Shown piece by piece: positions 10,035-21,759 of a DNA stretch of 64,000 bases (position 1 is its first letter; every line of letters begins with the position of its first letter). Source of the DNA: Syngnathus acus (lineage: Eukaryota > Chordata > Actinopteri > Syngnathiformes > Syngnathidae); assembly GCF_901709675.1 (NCBI RefSeq), contig NC_051089.1, positions 19,218,008 through 19,282,007 of the forward strand, in the 5' to 3' direction. Under the pieces are notes generated by a model. It worked only from the letters and a program-made list of their open reading frames with translations. It was not told the DNA's origin and did no database searches. Position numbers and translations under genes: made by a program.

Positions 10035-10325
10035 TTCATGTCATCTTGGTCTGTCTACACTGTGTGGAGTTTGCATGTTCTCCCCGTGCCCGCGTGGGTT
10101 TTCTCCGGGCACTCTAGTTTCCTCCCACATCCCAAAAACATGCTTGGTAGTCCGATTGAGGACTCCAAATTGCCCCTAGGTGTGAGTGTGAGTGCGGATG
10201 GTTGTTCGTCTCTGTGTGTTCTGCGATTGGCTGGCAACCGTTTCAGGGTGTTCCCCGCCTACTGCCCAATGACTGCTGGGATAGGCTCCAGCACGCCCGC
10301 GGAATAGAAAATGGATGGATGGATG
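10035..10325 (+). mobile_element. fish interspersed repeat with (GGAT)n tail
   Basis: Contains GGAGTTTGCATGTTCTCCCC, CCTCCCACATCCCAAAAACA and GATAGGCTCCAGCACGCCCG, ending AAATGGATGGATGGATG. This conserved 3' module is abundant in teleost genomes and looks like a retroelement tail. I do not assign a family. A degraded relative is at 15478-15592. Confidence 0.7.
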
Positions 10326-10898
10326 AATTTCTCTACTAGCTGTTACAAAGTGGTCCACAGACTGATACCAGGCCTCTGACCGGTGGTTGCAGGCTAATAG
10401 GGGAAACAAAGATGAAAAAAACAAACAATTTTAAAACAACTCAAAGTTGGCAGATATGTATCATGCAATAAACTGGCTGACGAATAACACCCCGCCCCTC
10501 TGAAATTGTGGGCCAATACGTCGATGGAAAATAACTCCCTATTTTTCACAACCCAAAGTTGGCAGGTATGGGAATGATATGCCGGGAAAACATAATACCG
10601 TAATAACATTAACATTTTGAGTGAGTTGATTTTTGTTAAAAAAAAATAAAAAGTACTAAATGAGATTTTTCACTTAATGTTGGTTTATTGGTACAACAGT
10701 TTTTTGCTGTCCTTGAATGGTAAAAATGACTGAGCTATACTTAAAGACCAAGTGTGAAGTAATTTTAGAACATAATCGAATGTTATCTTTTCATGTCACA
10801 GTAATTAAACGATACAAAAAATAAAGCATGAAAATGTCTCAGTGGTATATTTAATAAAGTAGTCATTTTCCCGAAGTGAGATCTTGGTGAGTGACAAA
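10326..10898. other. no recognised feature
   Basis: AT-rich single-copy-looking sequence. CCCAAAGTTGGCAG near 10550 and CTCAAAGTTGGCAG near 10440 is a short repeat. Nothing else is evident. Confidence 0.4.
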
Positions 10899-10903
10899 CT
10901 CAG

Positions 10904-11284
10904 TGTCACGAATCGGAGTGGAAATGGAGCAGGGCGACCAAATGCAGCTTGGACCAGGGTTTATTGGAGGAACTCAAAATACATACTCGGCAAACTGACA
11001 TAACTCTCTAACCAAAACCAACCACAGGACTGACCAAAAAAGACGTGGAACAAAGAGACAGGGTGACATTACCAAAGACAGGAACCAAAATAACCTCATG
11101 ACCGTAACAAACAATGCTCCGACAGGGAATGATACACAGACAGGACTTAATATACAAGACAGGTAACAAGAGGCAGGTGAGAATGATCGCCCTGATCATG
11201 GGCACACAGGAGGGGAGGGGTGAGCACACAGACACACGGACTAAACTATGACAACATGGACGTGACCGGGGACGAGTCGTGACA
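10904..11284. mobile_element. solo LTR with CTCAG target duplication
   Basis: The 381-bp unit begins TGTCACGA and ends TCGTGACA, an 8-bp inverted terminus with TG...CA ends. CTCAG flanks it exactly (10899-10903 and 11285-11289). The 5-bp duplication and termini fit an LTR left by recombination between two LTRs. No gag or pol remains. It is unrelated in sequence to the LTRs at 1804 and 22837. Confidence 0.8.
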
Positions 11285-11289
11285 CTCAG

Positions 11290-12346
11290 TATGCCTTCAT
11301 TTAAAGCTCAACTTGGCAGAGCTCAACATGGAAAGTGTACAAAGCCAGTCAGAAATTGACTCAGAAAGCCATATATCAAACCTTTTTATTGGGTCTAAGA
11401 ACCTGCGTGGGTTGCATTAAAAAACTAACTTGTATGCATAAAATAGTTTCAGCTTTTAGCATTACTCAATTTGTTTTGCCAAATTTACTTGTCACTTGGT
11501 CTGTAAACAATTGGTAAAAACCCAAGATCTTACAATACATCTTTATACTGAGTTTCCACAACAGCTATCACTGTAACAGAGAGCATTAGAGAAGATACAA
11601 CAATACAACAGAACACATAAAACATCGGCAATAATAACAACAACACCAGTGTGCTCTCCATCCCTGATGAGCCTGGCCTTTTGGCTTCACTGCACAAGAG
11701 ACTGGAAAAGGTACAGCTTGTCTGCAATAAAGGTACAGCTTATCTTGGGGTCAGACAAGTTGGACTGAGTTGTGTACTGAGAGTGTTTGAGGCCCCTGCC
11801 CTAAATCCTCTCATTATTGAATTAACAATGGTTGAGGATGGCTGGTGGCATGATTCCACCACCTTTTGGCAAGATGTTTTACAAAAACTCGAAAAATAGA
11901 AAAACATTTGGTTGAAATATAAAAAAGAATCACCGGTGCAGAACAAGGTAAAATGTGCTGGAAATAGCCACAGATGGCTTGAATTTTGACACTGGTATGG
12001 CAACACTCTAAACAAAACTCTGTGTTTTTACAATACAATACCTTCACATGCAGTCAATGGTCGGGTTAAGATAAAAATTTCAATTTCTGTAACATTCGGA
12101 ATAACCTGTTTACAGGACAATTAATAATTTGCTGAGGCATGGCCATTGTGACGAAAATGGATGTCATTTACACTGTTAATTTCCATGTCAATACAACACG
12201 TTAAATTCATATGAATCATCACAGGAATAAAGCAGTGACATTTTTCTCCTCCCTCCAAAACTGTGGCTTTATTGGCGCAAGTTTTACTTAGGCAACACGT
12301 GTACTAAAGTTGGAACGATGCAGAGAAATTTCCTAGCTTCGCCATG
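11290..12346. other. no recognised feature
   Basis: Moderately AT-rich sequence with several short open frames on both strands. None has a family motif or convincing splice context. Confidence 0.4.
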
Positions 12347-12540
12347 ATTGTTTTGCTCTGCTTGTGTATCTCCAGCAAATTGCATGCTCGATGCATGGAC
12401 TTTCTGTACACATTGCCTTTTTCTCCGTAGAGACGAAAAATAATGTCAAAACGCCGCAGAGAAACTAATATATTCAAATTAGACTCGCTATGGTAAAAGT
12501 GTTGACTTCGTGTATAACAAACACCAACATTCCTTGCGCA
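12347..12540. repeat. left copy of a 194-bp duplication flanking a LINE derivative
   Basis: Runs from ATTGTTTTGCTCTGCTTG to ACCAACATTCCTTGCGCA. About 90% identical, in direct orientation, to 14265-15225 once the hAT at 14401-15168 is removed. The two copies abut the 5' and 3' ends of the intervening element. See the finding on long target duplication. Confidence 0.75.
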
Positions 12541-13229
12541 TTTCCAAGCTCCGCCAGGATTTTTTTTTTTTGGTATGGCGCCATTGTGAGTGGAAGCCTC
12601 CCAGCAGTGTTCTCTCTTTTCCACTTTATCTCCTTCTTTTCTCCTTTCTCTTTCTATCTATTTGTCCATTCGGCGATGCCGGTGCCTTCTACCACCTCGG
12701 CCTGCGCAGATCGGTTCGGATCATACTTTTTTTTTCCGAGGATGACTCCGCACATCGGTCGGGACCGGCGTGATACAACGACCATCATCCTGCTCGTCCG
12801 GCTCCCGCGCCTTGGCTTCGCAGCCGCGACCCCTGTGAGAGGTCCGCTCCCTCGTGCTCGTCCGAACCAACGACATTCGCTGTGCCTGCCCCTTAGTGAC
12901 CATCTGCCCATAACGCTGCTCACACGTTTGCCTGTTTTGTGATTTTTCAACGATTCACAACCACGGTCCATTGGGCACCGTTGAACTTGACTGCCCTTAC
13001 ACCTGTTTATGGATCCCGTGGAGGCTTTTTTTTGTGTGTTTTTGGGGTGTTCTTATGGTATTGAGGGGGGCTGGTTGGCGGGACCATTTACAATATTTAG
13101 GCCTCTCACCAGCTGGCCTGCTGTTACTTTTTTCTTTTGTTCATGTCTTGTTGCTTTGCTTTGATGACTTTTAACTTTGCACTTATTGGCTTTCTTTGTG
13201 GCGCCGTTGTGTGTGGCAGTCTTTTATAG

Positions 13230-14135
13230 CAGTGGTCCCCAACCACCGGGCCGCGGACCGGTACCGGTCCGTGGGTCACTTGGTACCGGGCCGCGGAGCC
13301 GCATAGGAAAAAAAAAAAAAAAAAAAAAAGGAATTTTTTTTTTCATTTTTTTTTTCATTGACGATCAATTCATTCAGGTTAAGACGCTCGTCCCGGTCAC
13401 GTGACATGTTTCCCCAGTCGAGCCCGCAAAGCTAGCAAAAATGAGTAAGAATTTATTTTGAAAAATATAAAAAATTTGGCGAATCTCTCCCAATTACATC
13501 TGTCAGTGCATCTGAAAAATAAGGACTCTTGACACAGGGCGCTCGTCTCGGTCACGTGACATGTCACCACAGTCAAGCCCGCGAGGCAAGCAAAAATGAG
13601 CAAGAAACAGAGAAGTTTGAAAAGCTTCTTCGGAAAGGGAAAAACGTCCAATGAGTACACTGAAGAAGAAGAGGCTACGACTTCTAAGAAAAGGAAAGCT
13701 GCATTTAAAAGAACATTTCTGGAGTCCTACTTAAAATATGGATTTATCGCCACAGGTGACTCTGACACGCCAAGTGCACTCCGCATATGTTGCGAAAGGC
13801 TAGCTAACGAGGCAATGAAGCCTTCAAACCTGCTTCGGCACATGGAGACCAAGCATCCTGCATTTAAAGACAAACCTTAACCACTTCGGGTGTCATTGTC
13901 TCCGATTACGCCTAGATGGGAACGGCTCATTTCTGAGAAAAGAGCTCGGTGCTCCCACTAATTCAACGTTTTATTTTTATGTGGTTTATATTTGTTTTTA
14001 TGCCAGTCGTATCATTTTATTTCATCCTATTTATATATATAAATATTTAAATAATAAATATATATAAAGGCCGGTCCGCGAAAATATTTCTGACACGTAA
14101 CCGGTCCGTGGTGCAAAAAAGGTTGGGGACCACTG
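13230..14135 (+). mobile_element. hAT element, 906 bp, 8-bp TSD, internally deleted
   Basis: It starts CAGTGGTCCCCAACC and ends GGTTGGGGACCACTG. The exact duplication TTTTATAG lies at 13222-13229 and 14136-14143. Subterminal GGACCGGTACCGGTCC is itself palindromic. It retains only the first exon of a transposase (13596-13880), so it needs a full-length relative to move. Related copies are at 1-538 and 60385-62287. Confidence 0.88.
13596..13880 (+). pseudogene. hAT transposase N-terminal BED-finger exon
   Basis: A 94-codon open frame starting MSKKQRSLKSFFGKG, with an acidic stretch (EEEE), a nuclear-localisation-like KKRKAAFKR and a BED-like finger ending RHMETKH. The first finger cysteine pair is degraded (the related copies have CIIC; here one Cys of the pair is displaced, RICCERL). 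The frame stops after KDKP, where the other copies also stop. The catalytic domain is absent. It is the least damaged of the three copies in the window. Confidence 0.7.
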
Positions 14136-14264
14136 TTTTATAGGACCCTATTGAGTTGCGCTCATGTCGTCTGTTTGTCTTTATATACCCACTCTGTGGT
14201 ATGAATGCTACTGGGAACCTGAATCCCCCCCGGATCAATAAAGTAGCAATCAATCAATCAATCA

Positions 14265-15225
14265 ATTGTTTTGCTCTGCTTGTGTATCTCTAGCAAGTTG
14301 CACGCTCGTTGCATGGACTTTCTGTACACTTTGCCTTTTCTCCGTAGAGATGGAAAATAATGTCAAAACGAAACTAATATACTCAAATTAGACTCGCTAT
14401 TAGGGGTGTAAATCGCGGGTTTTGTCACGATACGATATCATATCGATACAAAGAATCACGATACGATATTTGCCGATATCTTAAAGCCTGCTGTGATTCA
14501 TTCACGATACATCACGATATAGTGCTCCACGATCGATTTTTTTTTTTTTTTTTTTTTTAAATAAAAAATATAGAACAATATCCTGATTTATAACAATTCA
14601 TACGCAAAATCAACAAGGTACTGCAAACTCTTTATTTAGGAAATTACAAGAGTATTGTAGTATACAAAGTGCTTATTTTAACACTGAACTTTATCAAATT
14701 CCTATATTTTTTCTCATATAAGTAAAGAAAAATGAATATTCTTTCTTTTTTTGTAATACCATTAACTTTAAAGTGCATTACTGAACTATTTATTTACAAT
14801 AATTTTAATTGTCCGTTGAGCCATCTTTTCTTTGGAATCCAAAGTGCTTCCAAACGAATGACTTGAAGCCCAAAGGGGAGCGAATTTCCTCGTCTTCTTG
14901 GACACTAGCCATAGCACCAGCCCAGGAGCCGCGTAGTTGTCGGCTCCCCTTTCACGTGCCTGCTCTGCTCACAACACAACACGCCGCGTACTGCTCCCGG
15001 AAAGAGGAAGCAAGCAACAATGAACTGGATTTCAAAATAAAGTCGCGTCTAATGTCCGAGGTCAAACACGGCGGTATAAATCGATGCTTACGTTTAGCAT
15101 CGATGCCAATAAATCGTAGAGCATTATATCGATTAATCGATGTGTATCGATGAATCGTTACACCCCTACTCGCTATGGTAAAGGTGTTGAATTCGTGTAT
15201 AACAAACACCAACATTCCTTGTGCA
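14265..15225. repeat. right copy of the 194-bp duplication, split by a hAT MITE
   Basis: 14265-14400 plus 15177-15225 aligns with 12347-12540, apart from an 8-bp gap (GCCGCAGA missing) and scattered substitutions. It begins directly after the (ATCA)n tail of the LINE derivative. Confidence 0.75.
14401..15168. mobile_element. hAT MITE, 768 bp, 8-bp TSD
   Basis: It begins TAGGGGTGTAAATCGC and ends GATTCATCGATACACATCG-like sequence read inverted, with terminal TTACACCCCTA. CTCGCTAT flanks it exactly (14393-14400 and 15169-15176). Subterminal ATCGATA and ACGATAC motifs repeat. Interior frames show no transposase. Confidence 0.85.
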
Positions 15226-16222
15226 GAGAGTAAGAGCATGCACAGAGCACAAACAATAACTCTTAATTTATATGCTCGGTCTCTTAACCCGATTGCAGTT
15301 TCCATGACTAAATATTCTGGTTAGAAAAGGGGTAACCTTAGTGTCTTATTCAGGTTTTTAAAACCCACAGCAAGGGGCATATTCAGGTTTTAGCACATGT
15401 TTACATGGCCTTTAAAACCTTGAATACTGGCAATGTTTGGGTTTTCAAAGGGTTATTAACTGCATATAAAAGTAGCAATCCCTGCGATTGGGTGGAAACC
15501 AGTTCAGGGTACTCCCCGAAGTCAACTGGGACAGGCTCCAGCGTTCAGAGGAGAAGCAGTTCAGATAATGGACAGATGGATGGAAGCATAATCATTGTCA
15601 GCCTGACCGGTTTGGGACCTTATTATTGGGATGAATCTACTTTCAACATACCTCAGACAAACTGATAACCATATAGGAAAATCTTTTATGACATGGTAGT
15701 GGGCTGTTTAAATGGACACTTGAGTGATCTGAATATTGACACTGTAGTGATTTAAGGCTTTTATGGAGAATTAGTCAAGAGCCCTTAATCACAGAGCAGT
15801 CAAAAGAGCGTCGCTGGACACAGTAGTAGAATAAGTGGATGCTTTATTCTCTCTTCCATCCAATTCACATAGAATCAAAATGACTTACTCAATGCGCCTG
15901 ATATTGTCATTTACACATTGCTTCTCTTTTCATAAAATGTCAACAGACTGGAGAATTCACGGTGACAGACAGCAAAAGGACCCCTTCGGCTGCCCAACAA
16001 CATCCTGACCAAAACTGACGGAACAAAGGACCCCTTCGGCTGATGAAATCTTTAAATGCCAAGCATTTTCAGAAAAAATAACCCCTAAAATCCCAGCTGA
16101 TTTTGAGCATTTTCACTTATTTTGTAAAGCCTACAGAATATTGTGTGCTATGGCTATATACACACGGGTGGTACCAAATGAAAGATTGGGCTCTCTTCTT
16201 TAATTAGAAAAAAAAAGTATGA
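15226..16222. other. mostly unassigned; degraded repeat tail at 15478-15592
   Basis: 15478-15592 resembles the module at 10035-10325 (GCGATTGGGTGGAAACCAGT, GGGACAGGCTCCAGCG, GGACAGATGGATGG). AAAGGACCCCTTCGGCTG occurs twice, near 15975 and 16025. The rest shows nothing recognisable. Confidence 0.5.
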
Positions 16223-16802
16223 TTCTAACCCAGGGGTGGGCAAACCTTTTGACTGGCGGGCCGAATTTGGTTCTAAATTTTGATCGGGGGGCCGAACCAA
16301 GAGCAGATGGATGTAGTGTTTGTGTGAAGTAATAGAAATGACATGTAAAGGTCATTGCATAAAAGGTTTGTACTTTTAGTAGGTAGTAAAGCATGGATAT
16401 TCAAAAAAAGCTTTTTGAAAACAAATGCATTTATTAACAGCATTAAAAAAATATTTCACCCAAAAACTACTATCAGTGATTCTCATTAAATACGACACTG
16501 TTATTATGAATAATAGTTTCCATCACTTCAGCGCCTGCAGGTCAGATTTATGAAATATGTTTATCTAATGAGGCGAAATCACATCAAACGGCAAACATTC
16601 TGACCAAATACATCATCTTGAAGAATCAGTGAAAGAATACTTCTAAATAAAGTAATAAAGAAATAGTATTGTTGGTCTCCCTTTTTTGCTAGTGCATCAT
16701 GGTCTGGAGTAAAATTTGTTGCGGTAATTCTTAGGATCGAGCCGAGGTGTCGGTCCGTTAACCTAGAGCTGTGACGGGCTTTGTTGACGTTCATGTGGCT
16801 GA

Positions 16803-17389
16803 AGATTCAAGATTCAAGAGTTTTTATTCGCCATGTTTGAGCGTGCCAAACAAGGAATTTGACTTCGGTAAAACACACCCTCTGTTCAACATATAGGTGA
16901 CTAACAACACTCAGGACATGTGAATAATGGCAAAAACAGTGTAGACAAATTCAAAAGGTGTGAAGAGCAGGATGTTATTGCACAGTAATGCCTCTGAGAC
17001 TCTATGAGTGGTGTGAGTTCATCAGAGCAACAGCCCGGGGGAAGAAGCTGTCTCGGTGTCTGCTGGTTTTGGCGTACCGAGCTCTATAACGCCGTCCGGA
17101 GGGGAGTAGTTCAAACAGACTGCAACCTGGGTGAGAAGGGTCTGTAGAGATGTTCCTTGCACGTTTCCTGGTCCTGGACAGGTACAAGTCTTGGATAGAT
17201 GGGAGGTTGATTCCAATGATCTTTTCTGCAGTCCTGATTGTCCGTTGCAGTCTGTGCTTGTCTTGTTTGGAGGCTGATCCAAACCAGACAGTGATGGAGG
17301 TGCAGAGGACAGACTGGATGATGGCAGTGTAGAAAGTCTTTAGAAGCTCTCGCGGCAGGTTGAACTTCTTGAGCTGTCTCAGGAAGTCT
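16803..17389 (-). mobile_element. LINE 3' fragment nested in hAT
   Basis: The minus strand carries the C-terminal RT-downstream region and 3' UTR of the lineage of the element at 18430-21750. It includes a frame with LPSGRRYRARYAKTSRHRDS near 17050-17100 and ends in the same TTGAATCTTGAATC tail (16803-16820). It is 5'-truncated. Confidence 0.8.
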
Positions 17390-17398
17390 GCTCACACA

Positions 17399-17482
17399 CG
17401 TAGGTCGAGCCAAATTGTCCTCTTTTTTTTTTTTAAACACTCGGCACTCAGTGTCCACCTTTCTTTTCCTCGGGCCACTCAT
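17399..17482 (-). pseudogene. hAT transposase N-terminus, truncated by LINE
   Basis: The frame MSGPRKRKVDTECRVFKKKK starts at 17482 on the minus strand and is cut about 28 codons later where LINE-derived sequence begins. Only the first residues of the transposase survive. It identifies the host element at 16231-17866 as a hAT. Confidence 0.55.
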
Positions 17483-18429
17483 TTTAATGGAAGGATTCCA
17501 GGGGAAGGTTTGTGGGTGGCATTAGCGTAAAACTGTATCTGAAAGCTCAGCGCGCGAATTACGAGAATGCTGACGTCACAGCCCACGCTCGAAATTCGGC
17601 ACTGATGGAAATAGAGCGCAGAGTGCGCCGGGTCCGTACTACTTAGTACGTACACGCACTTGTGAGTGTGCGCCGAGCTTTCTGACACGGCTTCCGGGAG
17701 TAAATGCTCGGGCGGGCGCTTCCCCATCTATTGGGGAAACAAACTAATTGCAGGGAAAATGACTCCAAAAAAAGTTCAATAATACAATTTATACAGGTTT
17801 GGCGGGCCGGATTAAACGGCCCCGTGGGCCGGATGTGGCCCGCGGGCCGTAGTCTGCCCATGTCTGTTCTAACCTATACCGTTCTTTAGTTATCACCATT
17901 TGAATATAGCTTAGTTTCACTCAAATCAGCAAGACGTATTTTATGCACAACTGCGACTTTGAGACTAATATTATTTGGTTTAGTGACATCTCAAACATCT
18001 CAACAGCCCTTCACTTCTATAAAACATGAACAAAAATAATGAAAATGTGTCTTTGATGGCAAAAACATTTGTTTTCATATTTGATAACATGCGCAAACAG
18101 CAACATTTTCACATTTGACAAACTATTTACAAATGTTCAAAAATGTTTGTGTTGGTGCTCAAAATGCATGTGTGTGTTTTGCTATTTAGAAGTAACGTAT
18201 TTGTGTGTCACTGTATCCCACATCAGAATACTCGTCAGATGACGGTGAATCATTCGACCTGTGGCACAAAGCACACACTACATGTATGACTAAGCCGGCG
18301 GTGGCTTGTGATGCGTGTCTGTCGGGTACTCACAGCCATCTCCTCTAAATTCTCTCCATTGTTTTGCTCTACCGCTATCATGAAGAGCAATAGTTTGCTC
18401 AATCGTAAGCTACTTGAAAGCTGATCGCT

Positions 18430-21400
18430 TCTGTTTTGCCATCTTCTCTCTCTCTGACTTCTTCCTTCATAACGTCATATGATGGCGCCGCGGATGGCAG
18501 CCACGGTGAGTCGCTCTCTGTTTCTTTGTCTTATTTTGTGTGTTTTCTGTGTCCTCTGCTGTCCATCCTGGATCACCTTTACCAGAGAAGCGCTGTTCAA
18601 CATCGGACAGTCTTCTTCTGGTATTTTCTCTCCTGTTCTCTCTGATTCAGACTGTTTGTCGGAGATTCTAGCCGGAGCGGCGGTGCTATACAAGCTAGCG
18701 CGACGACGGCGGCGCGGAAAACGAGCCGGAGCCCTCGTAAAGCTGAGGCAGAGAGGGTTCCGTTCTGCCCTACCGTCAATTCATCTGGCAAATGTCCGCT
18801 CCCTGGCGAACAAGATGGACGAACTGCTGCTCCTCACTTCAAGGAACACGGACTTCAGCAGATCCGCCGCGCTGTGCTTTGTTGAAACGTGGCTCAGCGA
18901 ACGAACCCCCCACCACGCCGTGGAGCTAGCGGGGTTTCGGCTAACGCGTGCAGATCGCAGCGCGGAGCTCTCCGGAAAATCAAAGGGAGGTGGTCTCTGT
19001 TTCTACATTAATGAACGTTGGTGTACTGATGTCACGGTGTTGAAAGAGTTTTGCAGCCCTCTCCTAGAAAAAGTTTTCATAAACTGCCGGCTGTTCTATT
19101 CACCACGGGAGTTCTCCTCGATCGTCATGGCGGCTGTTTACATTCCACCACACGCACGTGCGAGTGAAGCCACGCAGATGCTGGCTGACCAGGTAACAGA
19201 CATGGAGAAACTTCTACCAAATCTACTAATCATTGTTCTGGGTGATCTTAACAGGGCGAACCTCGCACACGAACTCCCCAGATACAGACAGCACGTAACG
19301 TGTCCCACCAGAGGGGCACAGACCCTGGACCACTGCTACACCGTGATTAAGGATGCATACCACTCTGCGGCTCGTGCAGCTTTAGGACTCTCGGACCACT
19401 GTCTAGTTCATCTGATCCCGGCCTACAGGCAGAAACTAAAAACTTCTAAGCCTGTGGTGAGGACTGTGAGGAAGTGGACAGTGGAGTCAAGGCAGGACCT
19501 CCAAGCCTGCTTTGACTGCACCGATTGGGGAGTTTTCGAAGCTGCAACTTCAGACTTGCATGAACTCACTGACACTGTCACATCATACATCAGTTTTTGT
19601 GAGGATCTGTGTGTGCAGACTAAGACCTTCTGCACGTACAACAACGACAAACCTTGGTTTACACCGAACCTCACAAGGCTGCGCAAAGTCAAGGAGGAGG
19701 CCTACAGGAGCGGCGACCGAGACCTGTTCAAGCAGACCAGAAACACACTGAACCGAGAGGTCAGGAAAGCCAGGAGGTGTTACGGGGAGAACCTGAAGAG
19801 ACACCTCTCTGCCAATCCTGATCCCTCAACAGTGTGGAAAGGTCTGCAGAGCATCACGGGCTTCAAGAAACGAACCCCCCGTCCTGTGGAGAGCCCAAGG
19901 CTTGCTAACCAGCTAAACAGGTTCTACTGCAGGTTTGATCGGTCCTCCCACACAACGGGACTTCCTGCAGCACAATCTACATACGCCGAGGCCGCGCCCG
20001 CACTCCAGATCCGCGAGGAGGAAGTGCGCCAGATGTTCCGGAGACAAAAGACCAGGAAGGCACCGGGCCCAGACGGCGTGTCACCTTCCTGCTTGAAAGT
20101 CTGTGCTGAGCAGCTGGCGCCCACCTTTGCACGGATCTTCAACCGTTCTCTGGAGCTGTGTGAGGTGCCCTCGTGCTTCAAGAGCTCCACCATCGTTCCA
20201 ATGGCCAAGAAGCCCGCCATCACAGGTTTGAATGACTATAGACCTGTCGCACTGACATCTGTGGTCATGAAATCTTTCGAGAGGTTAGTGCTGAACCACC
20301 TGAAGGATGTCACGGGCCCCCTGCTTGACCCCCTCCAGTTTGCCTACCGGGCAAACAGGTCGGTGGATGATGCGGTCAACATGGGACTGCACTACATCCT
20401 GCACCACCTGGACACCCCAGGAACGTATGCCAGGATCCTGTTCGTGGACTTCAACTCGGCGTTCAACACCATCGCTCCTGACATCCTCCAACAGAAGCTC
20501 ATCCAGCTTGCGGTGCCTGCCTCCACCTGTCAGTGGATCACCAGCTTCCTGACCAACAGGAGACAGCGTGTGAGGCTGGGGGGCATCACATCTGACACCC
20601 GGACCACCAATACTGGAGCCCCTCAGGGGTGCGTTCTCTCCCCACCGCTCTTCTCTCTCTACACCAACGAGTTCTCCTCAGGTGACTCTCCTGTGAAGCT
20701 CCTGAAGTATGCTGACGACACCACTCTCATCGGACTGATCCAGGACGGTGATGAGACTGCGTACAGACAGGAGGTGGAGCGGCTGGTCCACTGGTGCAGC
20801 CAAAACCACCTGGAGCTGAACCCGCTCAAGACCGTGGAGATGACAGTAGACTTCAGGCGAGACCCTTCACCACCTTTACCCCTCACTATCCGCAGTAATA
20901 CTAGTCAAGTTCCTGGGAACCACAATCTCTCGGGACCTGAAATGGACCGGCCACATAGACTCTGTCCGGAAGAAGGCCCAGCAGAGGCTGTACTTCCTGA
21001 GACAGCTCAAGAAGTTCAACCTGCCGCGAGAGCTTCTGAAGACCTTCTACACTGCCATCATCCAGTCTGTCCTCTGCACCTCCATCACTGTCTGGTTTGG
21101 ATCGGCCTCCAAACAAGACAAGCACAGACTGCAACGGACAATCAGGACTGCAGACAAGATAATTGGAATCAACCTCCCATCTATCCAAGACTTGTACCTC
21201 TCCAGGACCAGGAAACGTGCAAGGAACATCTCTACAGACCCTTCTCACCCAGGTTGCAGTCTGTTTGAACTACTCCCCTCCGGACGGCGTTATAGAGCTC
21301 GGTACGCCAAAACCAGCAGACACAGAGACAGCTTCTTCCCCCAGGCTGTTGCTCTGATGAACTCACACCACTCTTAGAGTCTCAGAGTCATTACTGTGCA

Positions 21401-21750
21401 ATAACATCCTGCTCTCCACACCTTTTTTGAATTTGTCTACACTGTTTGTACTTTGTGTCCTCTCTGCATCCATTGCAGCCAGGCCATCCTGGATAAGGGA
21501 CCTTCCCATCTGTGGTCTCTTCTCAAGGTTTCTCAGTTCCCCTAGCTGGAGTTTTGAGTTCTTCCTTGCCCTCTTGGGAGTTTAAGATCAGGGGATGTTT
21601 GAGAATATTCGCCATTTTTCACATGTCCTGAGTGTTGTTAGTCACCTAAATGTTGAACAGAGGCTGTGATTTACCGAAGTCAAATTCCTTGTTTGGCACG
21701 CTCAAACATGGCGAATAAAAAACTCTTGAATCTTGAATCTGGAATCTTGA
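18430..21750 (+). mobile_element. near full-length LINE (L2/CR1/Rex1 type)
   Basis: This about 3.3-kb copy has a 5' UTR, a single long coding region with endonuclease and RT, a 3' UTR, and a microsatellite tail (CTTGAATCTTGAATCTGGAATC). Truncated relatives lie at 16803-17389 and 47430-47880 (both minus strand). The target duplication could not be identified, so both ends are approximate. Confidence 0.85.
18479..21377 (+). pseudogene. LINE polyprotein (APE endonuclease + RT), one frameshift
   Basis: The frame opens MMAPRMAATVSRS and runs 929 codons to 21268. An AP-type endonuclease spans about residues 100-320 (VRSLANKMDEL, GGGLCFYINERW, VLGDLNRANLA, GLSDHCLVHL). RT spans about 520-830, with ARILFVDFNSAFNTI (first catalytic Asp near 657), GAPQGCVLSPPLFSLY and YADD at 744-747. 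Near 20905 a 17-bp deletion, seen by comparison with the copy at 47.6 kb, shifts the frame. The true C-terminus continues in another frame to the stop at 21377 (LLPSGRRYRARYAKTSRHRD). The endonuclease and RT cores are otherwise intact, so inactivation looks recent. A retrotransposition function is known for the family; inactivity here is inferred. Confidence 0.85.
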
Positions 21751-21759
21751 ACTCTACAA

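Larger units (their letters stand above)
12541..14264 (+). mobile_element. non-autonomous LINE derivative, hAT nested inside
   Basis: The 5' part (from about 12560, TATGGCGCCATTGTGAGTGG) resembles LINE 5' regions. The 3' part (14144-14264) ends GATCAATAAAGTAGCAATCA followed by (ATCA)n. Without the hAT (13222-14135) the element is about 810 bp and encodes no RT, so it is an internally deleted copy. Its flanks are the 194-bp direct repeats. Confidence 0.65.
16231..17866 (-). mobile_element. hAT element, 1.6 kb, 8-bp TSD, with LINE insertion
   Basis: It starts CAGGGGTGGGCAAACC and ends GTCTGCCCATGTCTG. The exact TTCTAACC duplication lies at 16223-16230 and 17867-17874. On the minus strand near 17399-17482 it encodes MSGPRKRKVDTECRVFKK, the start of a hAT transposase of the GTF2IRD2-like kind. 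A LINE fragment at 16803-17389 interrupts it. Confidence 0.87.

Noticed and set aside
12490-12942. A 150-codon + frame
   Set aside because: It spans the junction of the 194-bp duplication and the LINE derivative. No LINE domain is present, and the paired + and minus frames indicate chance.
18475-18693. Minus-strand frame over the start of the LINE
   Set aside because: Antisense shadow of the LINE coding region.
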